A stretch of 64,000 nucleotides of DNA from Neobacillus sp. OS1-2 (GCF_030915505.1 NZ_CP133265.1:3934001-3998000); one strand, 5' to 3'. Positions 26,259 through 36,301 are shown, numbered from the stretch's first letter. Notes: a model not told the origin generated them from the letters alone. Program-made: numbers and translations.

Positions 26259-26726
26259 ATGTTTATTTTTTCTATAAATTCAACAGAGAGTAAAGTTGAA
26301 GTCTTAATTTCAGTATTAAATCATTTAAGACTAATAATATTTTTATTTTTCGCAATAGTTTCTCTAATAGGGACTATAGATAAATATTTACCAAACTTAT
26401 TCCCGTCTTTTTTAATTGGATTAAGTACTGCAAAAACAGCTAATTCTAACTCCCGGTTTCTAAAGCTTGTTTTGAGCATGATAGAATTATTTAGTATTGT
26501 TTTATGGGAAATTTCAAGTGCACTATTTAAACTTTTCTTTGCTGCATTGACGCTATTAATTGTATTAGTAAAGAAAGTGACACTCCCGTTTATGGAAAAG
26601 GCAGCTAAATCTTTAGAAGATACATCTCAAAAAATAGATGGATTATCAAAAAAGGTTGAAGTGATGTCTCAAAAAGTTGAAGATATATCTTATAAAATGA
26701 ACGGAGAACCTGGAAGTAAGAAATAA
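26259..26726 (+). CDS. Unknown small membrane protein with coiled-coil tail
   Basis: 155 residues, not recognised. It has hydrophobic segments at about 23-45 and 80-108 with a possible re-entrant stretch around 50, and an amphipathic heptad tail (KSLEDTSQKIDGLSKKVEVM) ending in charged residues. AGGTAGGT precedes ATG 26259. Codon use is AT-rich compared with neighbours, suggesting a later arrival. It lies between the flagellin terminator and yjfB with no visible promoter. A link with motility is suggested only by position. Confidence 0.6.
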   Translation: MFIFSINSTESKVEVLISVLNHLRLIIFLFFAIVSLIGTIDKYLPNLFPSFLIGLSTAKTANSNSRFLKLVLSMIELFSIVLWEISSALFKLFFAALTLLIVLVKKVTLPFMEKAAKSLEDTSQKIDGLSKKVEVMSQKVEDISYKMNGEPGSKK

Positions 26727-26852
26727 AAAACAAATTAATTATAGGAGGTACATAACTTTTAAATGTATTTTCATAAATCGTAGGGAAGTGAATTTTTTAG
26801 AAAAATAGTTACATTCTTATGTTAATTAATATAGTAGAAAGGTGATGTTTTC

Positions 26853-27056
26853 TTGGATATCTCATTAATCTCAATGGTATTAAGTCAAGGTAAAGTTCAG
26901 CAGGAAGCTTCCATGTCAGTTATGAAGATGGCAATAGGAAATGTAGAACAACAAGGTGGTGCTATTCAGGAGTTAATGAGTACGTCTGATGCAACCACCG
27001 CCACCTACCATGCCTCTCAGCCCCATTTGGGCGGTAGTATCGTTTTGAAAGTGTGA
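26853..27056 (+). CDS. yjfB: YjfB family putative motility protein
   Basis: 67 residues from TTG 26853, about 9 nt after AGAAAGGTGAT. It matches the YjfB motility family by MDISLISMVLSQGKVQQEAS, SVMKMA and the C-terminal HLGGSIVL. The family is found near flagellin or chemotaxis genes and has no established biochemical role. Its place just after hag fits. Confidence 0.8.
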   Translation: MDISLISMVLSQGKVQQEASMSVMKMAIGNVEQQGGAIQELMSTSDATTATYHASQPHLGGSIVLKV

Positions 27057-27179
27057 GGATGAAAGAATGGATAATCAACCGCTGCTCCCATGATAAAAAT
27101 TTCTACATATGTATATAATGCCATTGATGTTTTCTTCCTTTTTTGTTTGTACAATATTATTATGGCGATGCAAAACTCC

Positions 27180-27207
27180 AAAACCTTGATTTCAGTCAAG
27201 GTTTTTA
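27180..27207 (+). terminator. Terminator upstream of the PAS-GGDEF-EAL gene
   Basis: 10-bp perfect stem (27180-27189 with 27196-27205), 6-nt loop, right arm ending in TTTTT. It lies 124 bp after yjfB. Confidence 0.75.
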
Positions 27208-27259
27208 GTTTTAAATAAAGGTACCCTTTACTTAGTCTGTTTTTTGAAAGGGAATGAAT

Positions 27260-28852
27260 ATGGATACAACAATTCTACAACAATTTCGAACAATGATGAT
27301 TATTATTAATTGTAAGGGAGAGATTACCTTTGCAAATGATGCATTTGTTGAGAAAAGCGGCTATTTTCATGAAGAGTTAATGGGGGTAAGCACGGATCAC
27401 TTTATTAGTGACATTGATTCAATCCTGACCAACAAACATGGGCAAGCATCCCTTAAAACGAAGAAAGGGGAAGAAATTTCATATTGGGTCGAAGCCAGTT
27501 TTCTTGATGACCATAATCAAATTGGTTTGATTTTGACAGATATCAAAATGAATGGGCTGGATCCCTTAACCAATCTCCCGAATCGTTATCTGTTTACAAA
27601 GCATTTACAAAGGGCCATTCACCTTGCTAACGAAATGAATAATCTGTTAGCAGTATTGTATATTGACCTGGACCGATTCAAGTTCATCAATGACACATTA
27701 GGTCATACATACGGTGATATACTCCTTAAACAAGTATCACAAAGGTTGAAGAAATGTTCTGGTTTAGGAAATATGGTGGCCAGAATGGGTGGGGATGAAT
27801 TTATTATTTTGCTAACCGATTTACAGCGTGAAGAGGATATCGATAGAAAGGCTATGGAAATATTGCGTGCCTTTCGTATGCCCTTTCAATTAAAGGAAAC
27901 TGAAATTTATATGAATCCAAGCATTGGGATTAGTCTGTATCCATATGACGGGGATGAAATTGAAACACTCATTACAAATGCGGACATGGCCATGTATCGA
28001 GCAAAAAGAAACGGGCGAAAAGAAATTGAAAAAGCCAGCGTCGAAATTGCTGCGGGCTCATTTGAAAAATTAATGATCGAAAATAGTTTGTACAGTGCTT
28101 TAGCAAATGAGGAATTGACTTTACATTTTCAGCCGCAAATACATTTAACGGAACAAAAGATTGTTGGAATGGAAGCGTTATTAAGATGGACGCATCCCGA
28201 AATTGGTGATATTCCACCCGCTGAGTTTATTCCCATCGCGGAGGAAACGGGTTTAATTTTACCTATCGGGGATTGGGTCATTCGGAATGCTTGTCGACAA
28301 ATAAGAAAGTGGCTAGATGCGGGGATACAAAATATCAAAGTAGCTGTTAATTTATCGGCCAAGCAATTTTTACAACATGATCTTGTGGATAAAATTCAGC
28401 AGGTGCTCGAAGAATTTTGGCTTCCTGCCAACTGTTTAGAAATTGAAATTACCGAAAATATGATGATGTATGACATTGATTTTGCATCAGATATCCTAAA
28501 CAATCTGAAAGACATCGGTGTGCACATTGCAATAGATGATTTTGGAAAAGGGTATTCTTCTTTGCAATATTTACAGAAGCTCCCACTAAATACCTTGAAA
28601 ATAGACAGATCCTTTATCTTTGATATAGACACCAATCCGAGTAGTAAGGTTTTAACAAATGCTATAGCCAATTTAGCACATGCTCTAAATATGGAAGTGG
28701 TGGCAGAGGGGGTTGAAACAGAGGAGCAGCTGAGGTATATGCAAAGCTTACATTGCGACAGTATCCAAGGGTTTTATTATAGTAAACCACTAAGCCCGGA
28801 AGCTGCAGGCCGATATTTACACCATCATAACAACATTACAGCTGAATGTTAA
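27260..28852 (+). CDS. PAS-GGDEF-EAL composite c-di-GMP enzyme
   Basis: 530 residues. ATG 27260 is chosen because AAAGGG (27247-27252) is 7 nt before it; an ATG at 27254 is too close. A PAS domain occupies about 5-90, GGDEF about 98-255, and EAL about 270-520. The cyclase motif GGDEF is intact but the I-site position reads GLGN, not RxxD. The EAL part has [31 protein letters not shown] and QGFYYSKP, so hydrolysis looks possible. Such proteins may do either reaction or use GGDEF as a GTP sensor for EAL. No membrane segment. Confidence 0.9.
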   Translation: MDTTILQQFRTMMIIINCKGEITFANDAFVEKSGYFHEELMGVSTDHFISDIDSILTNKHGQASLKTKKGEEISYWVEASFLDDHNQIGLILTDIKMNGLDPLTNLPNRYLFTKHLQRAIHLANEMNNLLAVLYIDLDRFKFINDTLGHTYGDILLKQVSQRLKKCSGLGNMVARMGGDEFIILLTDLQREEDIDRKAMEILRAFRMPFQLKETEIYMNPSIGISLYPYDGDEIETLITNADMAMYRAKRNGRKEIEKASVEIAAGSFEKLMIENSLYSALANEELTLHFQPQIHLTEQKIVGMEALLRWTHPEIGDIPPAEFIPIAEETGLILPIGDWVIRNACRQIRKWLDAGIQNIKVAVNLSAKQFLQHDLVDKIQQVLEEFWLPANCLEIEITENMMMYDIDFASDILNNLKDIGVHIAIDDFGKGYSSLQYLQKLPLNTLKIDRSFIFDIDTNPSSKVLTNAIANLAHALNMEVVAEGVETEEQLRYMQSLHCDSIQGFYYSKPLSPEAAGRYLHHHNNITAEC

Positions 28853-29196
28853 ATTGTCACAATTACGACACAATTTCCATTTAGGGGTGGTTTTACATCG
28901 CGAGAAGGTAGATTATTGCCTATTTTTACAGGCTATTTTTGAATAAAAGGCATCAAAAATTGACAATTTTCGACAAAAAGATGGAGAAGTGTGGTAAAGG
29001 TCACATAAAAATCCATCAAAAAAGAGTAAATTTTATGATGGAGTAGAGATCCCCTTTGTATCATGAAGAATCCCTGATAATGGGTTACCTGATAGGTTAG
29101 ACAACATCGCATGTAGAGTATACGAAGCGATAAAGATGATGAAAGAAGGGAGAAAAAATCACAAGCAACTCTACCAGTTAAGAGGAAGGGGCAAAA
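28853..29196 (+). other. 344-bp intergenic region between two c-di-GMP genes
   Basis: No gene seen on either strand. It holds a weak hairpin (GCCT 28918-28921 / AGGC 28930-28933) followed by TATTTTT that may terminate the upstream gene. There is a TTGACA at 28960-28965 without a good -10, and two related stretches, ACAATTACGACACAATTT (from 28859) and GACAATTTTCGACAAAAA (from 28962). A purine-rich ribosome site precedes the next gene. I see no GEMM-type c-di-GMP riboswitch. Confidence 0.5.
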
Positions 29197-29913
29197 ATGA
29201 TAGAAACTAAATCCATTCACAAAATCATTGACCAGGAGGAGTTTACCCATTATTCGCAAGGAATCTATAATCTAGGAGACTGGGAAAAGATCGGTTCCGA
29301 GATTCTTCTACGATCAGACTATGGCAGCCCAGAGGTAATCTTTCAAGAAGCAAAAATGGCAAATCGTCTTTTTGAACTAGAAAAAAAATCTTTGTTAAAA
29401 TTATTTCATACGTACATAAATGGAAGCGAATTAAAGGAATGCTTATTTATTAATGTATACCCTTCCACCATTATGCATCCAGATTTCCCTTTACTGATTA
29501 AAACAATCGTGAGCCTTATCTCGGCTAACCTAATTCATAAAATAACGTTTGAAATAATTGAATCGGAAAGGGTTGTTCATTTCGCCTTATTAAAGGAACG
29601 AATCAAATATTTAAAAGAATCGGGATTTCAAATTGCGATCGATGATATTGGTAAAGGGTGGTCATCACTTAGTATGATTATTGAGATTCAACCCAATTAT
29701 TTAAAATTGGATCGATATTTTTCAGATAATCTTTCCATGTCACCATCAAAACAGAAAATGATCCAGTCGCTCTTAACCTATGCAAACGGGACAAAATCAA
29801 AAGTAATCCTTGAAGGCATAGAACTAGAGACAGATTTGGCAGCAGCAAAATATTTGGGTGTTCAAATGTGTCAGGGATACTTGATCGATAAACCCAAACC
29901 ATTTTTGAATTAG
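29197..29913 (+). CDS. Short divergent EAL-domain protein
   Basis: 238 residues, essentially an EAL domain alone. The signature is altered (EIL in GSEILLRS; N in FINVYPS; E in FEIIESE; DDIGKG; LKLDRYF; LEGIEL; QGYLIDKP), yet each metal- or catalysis-linked acidic residue appears to be kept. It could be a weak phosphodiesterase or a c-di-GMP binder. AGGAAGGGGC precedes ATG 29197. It starts the gene pair with the receptor 55 bp downstream. Confidence 0.8.
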   Translation: MIETKSIHKIIDQEEFTHYSQGIYNLGDWEKIGSEILLRSDYGSPEVIFQEAKMANRLFELEKKSLLKLFHTYINGSELKECLFINVYPSTIMHPDFPLLIKTIVSLISANLIHKITFEIIESERVVHFALLKERIKYLKESGFQIAIDDIGKGWSSLSMIIEIQPNYLKLDRYFSDNLSMSPSKQKMIQSLLTYANGTKSKVILEGIELETDLAAAKYLGVQMCQGYLIDKPKPFLN

Positions 29914-29968
29914 TATCGGGTTGTCTGTTTTTTGTTAAATAGCAGGAATTTTCAAAGGGGAGTCCATC

Positions 29969-32122
29969 ATGTTGAAGAACCTATCAATGAAGGCAAAACT
30001 ATGGGGTAGTTTTACAGTCATTCTTTTACTTTTAGTTTTTATATCATTTGTATCCTATAAAAATTTAAATCACCTAAAGGATAATGTGCATTTTATCGGT
30101 AAAACTCAAGTGCCAAAGACAGAGTTTATTGGAGAATTAAAAGAAGATTTTACACGGATACGTCTTTACGTTGAAAAACATGCATATGAGCAATCGCCAG
30201 CTGATAAAGAAAAAATGGCAACGGTAGTGAATGATGAAATAAGCAATGTTAGAGGGAATATTAAGGAAGTAAATAAATTAAACCTGCCAAAAGAAAATAA
30301 AATTTTATTAAAAGAGTTTAGTGATAATTTCGAACAATATGTTGCTATGCTGCCATCTTTCTACCAGGTATCTAGTGGGAACGATTATGACAAAGTCCAT
30401 CCAAAGCTGGATGAATTGGCAGCACTTGGAGAAAAGACGGTTATTTCTTTAAATGAATTTACACAAAATGCCCATAAGTATACACATCATTCAATCGAAG
30501 ATTCTGAACAAAGTGCATCGCAATTTACGAAAGAAATCTTGCTTATTTCAGTTATCGCGGTTCTTTTTGGCATCATCGTCTCATTTTTTATAAACAAAGT
30601 CATTAGTCGGGCTGTAAATGGTGTAGTGAAAAATGTTGCGGTAACAACTCAGTCTGTGACTGAAATAAAAAAATCGATTGATCAATCAGCAACCAGTGCC
30701 CAGGTATTAGATGATTCTATGAATAAAGCGAATGATTCGATAAATGAATTGGTCGTTTCGATCCAACAGGTAGCAGGAAACACCAATATTGCTACTTCAA
30801 GTGTTGATGAAGTCTCGGCGGCAATAGAAGAAATGGGAGCATCGATAAACATTGTCGCCGAAAGTGCCGACCAATTAGCTGCTTCAGCTGAAGAAACCTC
30901 CTCAGCGATTCAAGAAATGATGGCTTCTATCGAGCAAGTAGCGGGTAACACGGAGAATATGGGTGCAGGTGTAGAACAAATCTCCGCCGCCATTGAAGAA
31001 TTGAGCAAGTCGATAAATGGTGTGAACTCTCGAGCAATAAATTTGACTCAAACTTCTGAACAAACTGCTGAAACAGTGGAAGAAATGATTGTTTCGATCA
31101 AAAATGTTGCCGCTAGTGCGCAAACCGTTAATGAATTAAGTAATGCCGTGAAGAATGATGCCCTAGAAGGGACCGATTCATTGAATGAAACGCTAAATGG
31201 GATGAAGGAAATTTCACATGTGATAACAGGAGCAAGCCAGGTCATGAATGGACTGGGGAAAAGTTCTGAAGAAATTGGTCGAATCATTGTCGTGATCGAG
31301 AATATTGCTGGACAAACCAATCTTTTAGCCTTAAATGCTGCGATTGAGGCAGCACGTGCTGGGGAGCATGGCAAAGGATTTGCTGTAGTGGCTGATGAAG
31401 TTCGCAAACTCGCAGAGCAATCGGCTTCGGCAACGAAAGAAATTAGCTCCTTAATAAAAGGTATCCAAGATGAAACCGCAGTAGCAGTGGCCTCGATTCA
31501 AGAAGGTGCTACAAAGGTAGAGGTTGGGAATAAACTGGCAGAAAAAACAAGTGAAGCGATAGGTAAAATTACACAAGGAATTACACAAGTAACGGATGAA
31601 ATGAATCAAATTGCCTTAGCAACAGAGGAACAGACAAAGAATAGTAGATTTATTACTAACGCGGTAGAGAATGTTAAGAAACAAGCAAATGAAATGACCC
31701 ATTCAACAAAGGAAGAAGCAATCACTGCTGAGGAAATTGTCAACGGGATTCTTCATATTCATAGTCAAGTACAACAAATTAAACTGGCAACCGCCGAAGA
31801 AGCGCAGGGAGGACATGCCATTGTAGCAGCGGTAGAAAATGTCACGAATCAATCGAATTCGGTAACCAATGCCACAAAAGAGCAAGCATTGACGGCAGAT
31901 GAAATTGTTCGAAATATTAATAGTATTAAAGAAAAAGTTCAAGAAATATCTTATGCTGCGAATGATCAAGCAAGATATGGAAAGGATATTGCCTTAGAAG
32001 CAGGTAACGTCCTACATCAAACAAAAACTCTTTATGAGAATATTGAAGTCGAAACAAAAGAGGCTGCCGAGGTCTCAAATGCGATTATGAAGGTAAATCA
32101 ACAAGTAGCTTCATTAAAATAA
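29969..32122 (+). CDS. Methyl-accepting chemotaxis protein, 4-helix-bundle sensor, long HAMP-less signalling domain
   Basis: Third member of the long-arm receptor family, 717 residues, ATG 29969 after GGGGAG. TM1 lies at about 10-30, the helical sensor at 31-188, and TM2 at about 190-212. The cytoplasmic coiled coil begins immediately, without HAMP. The tip [20 protein letters not shown] lies near residue 460 and both arms are about 250 residues. The C-arm motif [19 protein letters not shown] is almost identical in all three paralogues. It is paired with an EAL gene, as the second paralogue is. Confidence 0.92.
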   Translation: MLKNLSMKAKLWGSFTVILLLLVFISFVSYKNLNHLKDNVHFIGKTQVPKTEFIGELKEDFTRIRLYVEKHAYEQSPADKEKMATVVNDEISNVRGNIKEVNKLNLPKENKILLKEFSDNFEQYVAMLPSFYQVSSGNDYDKVHPKLDELAALGEKTVISLNEFTQNAHKYTHHSIEDSEQSASQFTKEILLISVIAVLFGIIVSFFINKVISRAVNGVVKNVAVTTQSVTEIKKSIDQSATSAQVLDDSMNKANDSINELVVSIQQVAGNTNIATSSVDEVSAAIEEMGASINIVAESADQLAASAEETSSAIQEMMASIEQVAGNTENMGAGVEQISAAIEELSKSINGVNSRAINLTQTSEQTAETVEEMIVSIKNVAASAQTVNELSNAVKNDALEGTDSLNETLNGMKEISHVITGASQVMNGLGKSSEEIGRIIVVIENIAGQTNLLALNAAIEAARAGEHGKGFAVVADEVRKLAEQSASATKEISSLIKGIQDETAVAVASIQEGATKVEVGNKLAEKTSEAIGKITQGITQVTDEMNQIALATEEQTKNSRFITNAVENVKKQANEMTHSTKEEAITAEEIVNGILHIHSQVQQIKLATAEEAQGGHAIVAAVENVTNQSNSVTNATKEQALTADEIVRNINSIKEKVQEISYAANDQARYGKDIALEAGNVLHQTKTLYENIEVETKEAAEVSNAIMKVNQQVASLK

Positions 32123-32170
32123 TACCGTGGAACATAAAACAGCCTTGGGGAAATGTAAGGGATGTATACA

Positions 32171-32202
32171 AAAAACCGGACAGTCTTTCCTGTCCGGTTT
32201 TT
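32171..32202. terminator. Bidirectional terminator between a receptor gene and the V4R gene
   Basis: A perfect 13-bp stem, AAAAACCGGACAG (32171-32183) with 32190-32202, and 6-nt loop. A-tract on one side and T-tract on the other allow termination of the + strand receptor gene and the - strand gene that ends at 32218. Confidence 0.85.
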
Positions 32203-32217
32203 GCAGCCATTTAAGTA

Positions 32218-32667
32218 TTAGTACAGTTTAATCCGATACTCGCAGCAGCTATCGCCATTAACATTACATTTTTCCTCTTGAACGGTTACCCTTCCATCAT
32301 AAAAACTTGAAATAGCACCTTCAAGTATAGCACCCTCTAAATCGCAGACTTTATTTCCAGGATGTTGGGGAAGCCCTTTACAAAAACAATCATCAATTTT
32401 CACCAAAACCTCATTTTCTTGTGACTCAAGGACGGTTGGAATTCCGATTTTTAACTCTTCAAAGTGGGCTAGAACTTCTTCAATCTTATGTACTGGCAGG
32501 CTTTGGCCAATTTTTCTGCCAACGGCAATGGTAGTATTCTTTCCATTCATCGGTAACCCTTGATACATGCCAATTAAGCGGACGGAGCGGAACAGTTCTA
32601 AAGGAATCATGTTCCCTAGCGTTTTTCGATTGATTTTTTTCATATCATCATAGGTAAATAGTTCCAT
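32218..32667 (-). CDS. V4R (4-vinyl reductase-like) domain protein
   Basis: 149 residues on the minus strand. The C-terminal half fits the V4R domain, a small-molecule-binding fold related to BchJ: VCDLEGAILEGAI, then FYDGRVTVQEEKC and NGDSCCEYRI. It contains six Cys, in DDCFCKG, VCDLEG, EKCN and SCCEY, suggesting a metal or redox centre. AGGAGG precedes the start. It is the only - strand gene of the motility island. A perfect FNR/CRP-type palindrome lies 61 bp upstream. Function unknown; a sensor or bound-ligand protein used under low oxygen is my inference. Confidence 0.7.
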   Translation of the reverse strand: MELFTYDDMKKINRKTLGNMIPLELFRSVRLIGMYQGLPMNGKNTTIAVGRKIGQSLPVHKIEEVLAHFEELKIGIPTVLESQENEVLVKIDDCFCKGLPQHPGNKVCDLEGAILEGAISSFYDGRVTVQEEKCNVNGDSCCEYRIKLY

Positions 32668-32727
32668 CGTGATAGCCTCCTATATGTCTGAACTATCTCT
32701 AGTATGACAAACGAAAAATCGTAAATC

Positions 32728-32743
32728 CTTGATATAAATCAAG
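32728..32743. promoter_or_regulatory. FNR/CRP-family palindrome upstream of the V4R gene
   Basis: CTTGATATAAATCAAG has perfect 6-bp arms and fits TTGAT-N4-ATCAA. On the minus strand a TG-T-CATACT extended -10 lies at 32709-32701. The predicted transcription start near 32694 puts the palindrome centre at about -41.5, the class II activator position. The diverging flaG promoter starts at 32780. Confidence 0.65.
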
Positions 32744-32779
32744 TCTGGAAAGTATTTTTACATAAATAATCAATGACAC

Positions 32780-32806
32780 TAAACATTTCCTTCCTTTGGC
32801 CGATAG
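32780..32806 (+). promoter_or_regulatory. Sigma-D promoter of flaG-yviE
   Basis: TAAA (32780-32783), 15 bp, GCCGATAG (32799-32806), the closest of all seven sites to the consensus. 36 bp before flaG. Confidence 0.85.
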
Positions 32807-32841
32807 AATATATAAAAGGGTAAAATATGGGAGAGATGGAC

Positions 32842-33189
32842 ATGTTGGATAAGTTGTCAAATAATCATCCAGCTGTGGAATTTCAGGTGAAACAGGTGGA
32901 GCAGGTACCGAAAGTAAAAGAGGCAACAAATGAACGAGAAGAGCAGCCGGAGAAGGAATTATTAGCGAAGGACAAAACGGAAAAGGTCATTGAAAGGATG
33001 AATGACTTTTTAAAGGAATCCAATACACATTTGAAATTCCAATTTCATGAAGGTTTACAGAAATATTATGTTGCCATTGTCGATGATACCACGGATGAGG
33101 TTATTAAGGAAATTCCGCCTAAGAAACTACTAGACATGTATGCCGCAATGACAGACTACCTCGGCCTATTAGTGGACAAAAAAGCTTAA
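32842..33189 (+). CDS. flaG: FlaG family flagellar protein
   Basis: 115 residues from ATG 32842, 6 nt after GGGAGAG; earlier ATGs at 32827 and 32836 overlap the ribosome site. The charged N-terminal half is followed by the FlaG core LKFQFHEGLQKYYVAIVDD and EVIKEIPPKKLLDMYAAM, as in B. subtilis YvyC. The family is linked to filament length or stability. It is cotranscribed with yviE, 35 bp downstream. Confidence 0.88.
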   Translation: MLDKLSNNHPAVEFQVKQVEQVPKVKEATNEREEQPEKELLAKDKTEKVIERMNDFLKESNTHLKFQFHEGLQKYYVAIVDDTTDEVIKEIPPKKLLDMYAAMTDYLGLLVDKKA

Positions 33190-33224
33190 CAATAATTAGT
33201 CTTCATGAAAAGGGTGATGAATCC

Positions 33225-33800
33225 ATGCAGCTCCCACAAATTCGATTACAACAAACCTACGCACAGATTGGGCTGCGGATCACACAGCCTGTACAAGAAA
33301 TTCATCAAGCACCAGCGAATTTATCGATCAAACAAATTCCGGCAGAACTATCAATTGAGAAAAAAGCTGCACGCTTGGAAATCGATCAAATTGAGGCCTG
33401 GAATCAACTAGGTTTTAAAAATCTTAACGTGTTAGCGGATGAATGGGCGGAGGATGGTAAACAGGCTTGCTTAGAAGCAATTGGCCAAATTGCTGAAGAA
33501 GGTGACCAAATGGCAGCCATCCAAAATAAATCCGATGCCTTTGCAGCAATTGCCTTACAAAGGAGCACCCCGCCACCGACGAACTTCAATATCACCTTTA
33601 TCCCTAGCTACGGCTCAGTTAAAATTCAGTTTACACCGACGGAGCTGTATATGGATTGGAAAAGAGGCGGAGCGGAAATCGAGGCGACACCGTCGCAATC
33701 GATTCATGAATATACCCCAGGAAAAACCGAAGTATATCTCCGGCAGATGCAACAGCTGGAGATTGACTTTGTGGGTACGAATATCAACGATAAAGGGTAA
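33225..33800 (+). CDS. yviE: YviE family (DUF6470) flagellar-locus protein
   Basis: 191 residues, the length of B. subtilis YviE. The sequence MQLPQIRLQQTYAQIGLRI with alternating short strands, then a helical middle (NVLADEWAEDGKQACLEAI) and FIPSYGSVKIQF fits that family. Its role is unknown. In B. subtilis it sits between flgL and fliW-csrA-hag; here it is separated from all of these and follows flaG, and fliW is not next to it. AAGGGTGATG precedes ATG 33225. Confidence 0.85.
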   Translation: MQLPQIRLQQTYAQIGLRITQPVQEIHQAPANLSIKQIPAELSIEKKAARLEIDQIEAWNQLGFKNLNVLADEWAEDGKQACLEAIGQIAEEGDQMAAIQNKSDAFAAIALQRSTPPPTNFNITFIPSYGSVKIQFTPTELYMDWKRGGAEIEATPSQSIHEYTPGKTEVYLRQMQQLEIDFVGTNINDKG

Positions 33801-33813
33801 TTCTTTTACAACA

Positions 33814-33861
33814 AAAGCAGTAGAAAGTTTGTGGTTATTGCCACATCCTTTCTGCTGCTTT
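33814..33861 (+). terminator. Terminator after yviE
   Basis: Arms 33814-33827 and 33848-33861 pair over 14 bp with one mismatch; an inner GTGG/CCAC pairing closes the loop. The tail is TAATTATTTT. Confidence 0.65.
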
Positions 33862-33958
33862 AATTATTTTGAGCATATTCTGAATGGCAACCATCTATTT
33901 TTAATAAATGTTGACACAAATTTGGAACAAAGTTCGATAGGTTTCCTCAAAATTCCAA

Positions 33959-33985
33959 TAAACTAATTTTGATTTTTCCCGATAT
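33959..33985 (+). promoter_or_regulatory. Sigma-D promoter of the dCache receptor gene
   Basis: TAAA (33959-33962), 15 bp, CCCGATAT (33978-33985). It overlaps a possible early TTG start at 33969, which shows that translation must begin further on, at 34050. Confidence 0.85.
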
Positions 33986-34049
33986 AAAGAAGGGAATCAA
34001 AAATTTGATTAGAAGTTTGATAAAAGTAAAATTGACCACGGGGGTTCGT

Positions 34050-36065
34050 ATGAAAGAGAATAAAGAATCGAAAATCAAATGGAATAGTGCGAAGACGAAG
34101 TTAATAGTCGGGATGACGGCTGTTTCGATCATTCCTACTATTTCAATCGCGATTATTTCAAATCTAGTCACGCAAAATATTATCGACGATCAGGTCTCAA
34201 AATCAACACACCAGCTCACTGAACAGGTGAGCACAAGTTTAGATTACAAGTTAGAAGGCGTTATTAATCAACTAAGCCTGTTGTCACACAATGTAAACTT
34301 TACCGAGTTTTATTCCAACTCGATGAATGCAGAATATGGAAGCAAATTATTGGATGGAACGTTGAAAACAAATAATGAATATGCCTTTGTTTATTTTGCC
34401 TCATCAAAAAAAGATATGATAAGTGCTCCAGATGAACCACTGCCGGAAGGTTATGATCCAACAGAGAAGGACTGGTACCTAAAGGCCGTTGAAAAGGATG
34501 GCAAGATTTACTATAGTGAACCCTACCATGATGAAGGTACAGGTCAATTAGTTTTAACGATTTCTCAGGTCGTGAAGGATCATCAAGGAAATGTAACAGG
34601 TGTCCTTGCGATTGATTTAGATATGACGAATTTTTCAAAATCCATGAAAAACATTAAAATTGGCAATAAAGGCTATATGACCATCATTGACCAACAAGGC
34701 AAATATATTTATCACCCTGAAGCCAAAAAGATTGGCTCAGCTTCTATCAAAAAGGTATCTCTATGGAAAGACATGAAACAAAGTAAACAAGGTGAAAGCA
34801 AATATGCCATAGACGGTGTAGACAAATATTCCAGGTTCCTGACAAATGACAAGACCGGCTGGAAATTTGTTTCTACATTGGATCAAACAGAACTGACCGA
34901 GAGTGCAGTCAAAATCAGAAATATGGGCTGGATTTTAACCGCTTTGTTTGGGTTATTATCGGCTTTAAGCGCGTATGTTTTCGGCAAGAGGATTGGGAAG
35001 AATATCCTTTCTGTGAAAGAAGCATTGGAAACTGCATCAAATGGTGATTTTTCCGCACGTGTCTCTATTAACGCAAATGATGAATTTAAGGAATTGGAAC
35101 AGAGCTTTAATCATATGATGGAGCAATTATCGAACTCGCTCCATGAGGTGAGTGATACCTCTAAATCAGTATTAGATACATCTGCACATCTATCTGTGAT
35201 CACAAATGAAACGAATGCTGCACTTTCCGAAGTGGCGCTTGCCATTGAAGAGATTGCACAAGGGGCAGGGCTCCAAGCTAAAAATATTCAAGTAAGTTAT
35301 GACCAAATGAGGGGACTTTCACAGCAATTAGACGAAATTTCACTCGTAACTGAAAATATGAATCACGTTTCAACACGTTCTATGGAATTAAGTAGTAAGG
35401 GATTGGAGAAGGTCGTGTTCTTAACGGATAAGACATCTGTTACCAAATTCTCAACGGATGAAGTGGCGGCCATCGTAAAAGACGTGGATGTTCGGATGGA
35501 GGAAATTAACACCATTATTGAGGTGATTACAAGAATAACAGACCAAACCAACCTGCTGTCATTAAATGCTTCAATTGAATCAGCGAGGGCAGGGGAACAT
35601 GGAAGAGGATTTGCTGTTGTTGCCAATGAAGTACGAAAGCTTGCTGAACAATCTAAGGCATCGGCGGATGAAATTAGGAAGATTGTCAACAGCATTAAGG
35701 CGGTCGTGAAGAATGCGGTTATGGCGATGGAACGGACGAATCAGGCTGTAACTGAACAAGATACGGCCGTTTCAGAAACGAAGGCTATTTTTAACGATAT
35801 TTTATCTTCCGTTCATGAATTGGCACAAAAGGCTGAGGATGTGAAGATGTCTGTTAAGGACAGTCAAACAAACAAAGAAACACTAAATCAAGAGATGGAT
35901 AGCATTACAGCTGTATCAGAGGAAACCGCCGCTGCTACGGAAGAAGTCTCTGCTTCTACTGAAGAAATTTCCGTTACCATGAGATCATTCTCCCAGCATG
36001 CGAACGGATTAAAGGAATTATCCGAGAAATTGGATCAAGAAATTAAGAAATTTAAAATCGAATAG
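34050..36065 (+). CDS. Methyl-accepting chemotaxis protein with dCache sensor and HAMP
   Basis: Classical Bacillus-type receptor of 671 residues; ATG 34050 follows GGGGG and lies downstream of the sigma-D promoter. TM1 is at about 18-38. The external dCache domain (about 40-285) contains [28 protein letters not shown] ligand-pocket residues, followed by [11 protein letters not shown]2 is at about 290-312, then a standard HAMP ([22 protein letters not shown]). The signalling tip [20 protein letters not shown] completes it. dCache receptors of this kind often bind amino acids. Its design is quite unlike the three long-arm receptors. Confidence 0.93.
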   Translation: MKENKESKIKWNSAKTKLIVGMTAVSIIPTISIAIISNLVTQNIIDDQVSKSTHQLTEQVSTSLDYKLEGVINQLSLLSHNVNFTEFYSNSMNAEYGSKLLDGTLKTNNEYAFVYFASSKKDMISAPDEPLPEGYDPTEKDWYLKAVEKDGKIYYSEPYHDEGTGQLVLTISQVVKDHQGNVTGVLAIDLDMTNFSKSMKNIKIGNKGYMTIIDQQGKYIYHPEAKKIGSASIKKVSLWKDMKQSKQGESKYAIDGVDKYSRFLTNDKTGWKFVSTLDQTELTESAVKIRNMGWILTALFGLLSALSAYVFGKRIGKNILSVKEALETASNGDFSARVSINANDEFKELEQSFNHMMEQLSNSLHEVSDTSKSVLDTSAHLSVITNETNAALSEVALAIEEIAQGAGLQAKNIQVSYDQMRGLSQQLDEISLVTENMNHVSTRSMELSSKGLEKVVFLTDKTSVTKFSTDEVAAIVKDVDVRMEEINTIIEVITRITDQTNLLSLNASIESARAGEHGRGFAVVANEVRKLAEQSKASADEIRKIVNSIKAVVKNAVMAMERTNQAVTEQDTAVSETKAIFNDILSSVHELAQKAEDVKMSVKDSQTNKETLNQEMDSITAVSEETAAATEEVSASTEEISVTMRSFSQHANGLKELSEKLDQEIKKFKIE

Positions 36066-36078
36066 AATAGTCGAAAAG

Positions 36079-36103
36079 AATCCCCGCTATTGGGGATTTT
36101 TTT
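36079..36103 (+). terminator. Terminator after the dCache receptor gene
   Basis: AATCCCC (36079-36085) pairs with GGGGATT (36092-36098), 6-nt loop, seven T in the tail. Confidence 0.85.
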
Positions 36104-36245
36104 GTTTGAAAGAAGTTATTGTCAATCAAACGAATTGTTCGATGATTATATAATGAAAAATGGTTGGAATTTTGATAAAATAGAATAAGTACGAATGGAA
36201 TTACGGAGTTTTATATAAAGATCAATTATTCTTTTTTAAAATTGC

Positions 36246-36272
36246 TAAACTCTAAGCAACAATTTCCGATAA
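36246..36272 (+). promoter_or_regulatory. Sigma-D promoter of flgM-flgN-flgK-flgL
   Basis: TAAA (36246-36249), 15 bp, TCCGATAA (36265-36272), 29 bp before flgM. Sigma-D thus raises its own inhibitor. Confidence 0.85.
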
Positions 36273-36301
36273 ATACTAATAAGGATTAGGAGGGAACTGT
36301 T

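Noticed and set aside
27066-27100. AATGGATAATCA near 27067 shared with the Q region of the second group I intron, suggesting an intron relic
   Set aside because: Only 12 bases match and none of P, R or S is nearby; chance similarity is more likely.
28853-29196. c-di-GMP riboswitch upstream of the short EAL gene
   Set aside because: I looked for the GEMM-type conserved segments and found none; only a weak hairpin is present.
33969-34049. N-terminal extension of the dCache receptor starting at TTG 33969
   Set aside because: The -10 of a perfect sigma-D promoter (33978-33985) lies inside it, so the mRNA begins later; ATG 34050 has a ribosome site.
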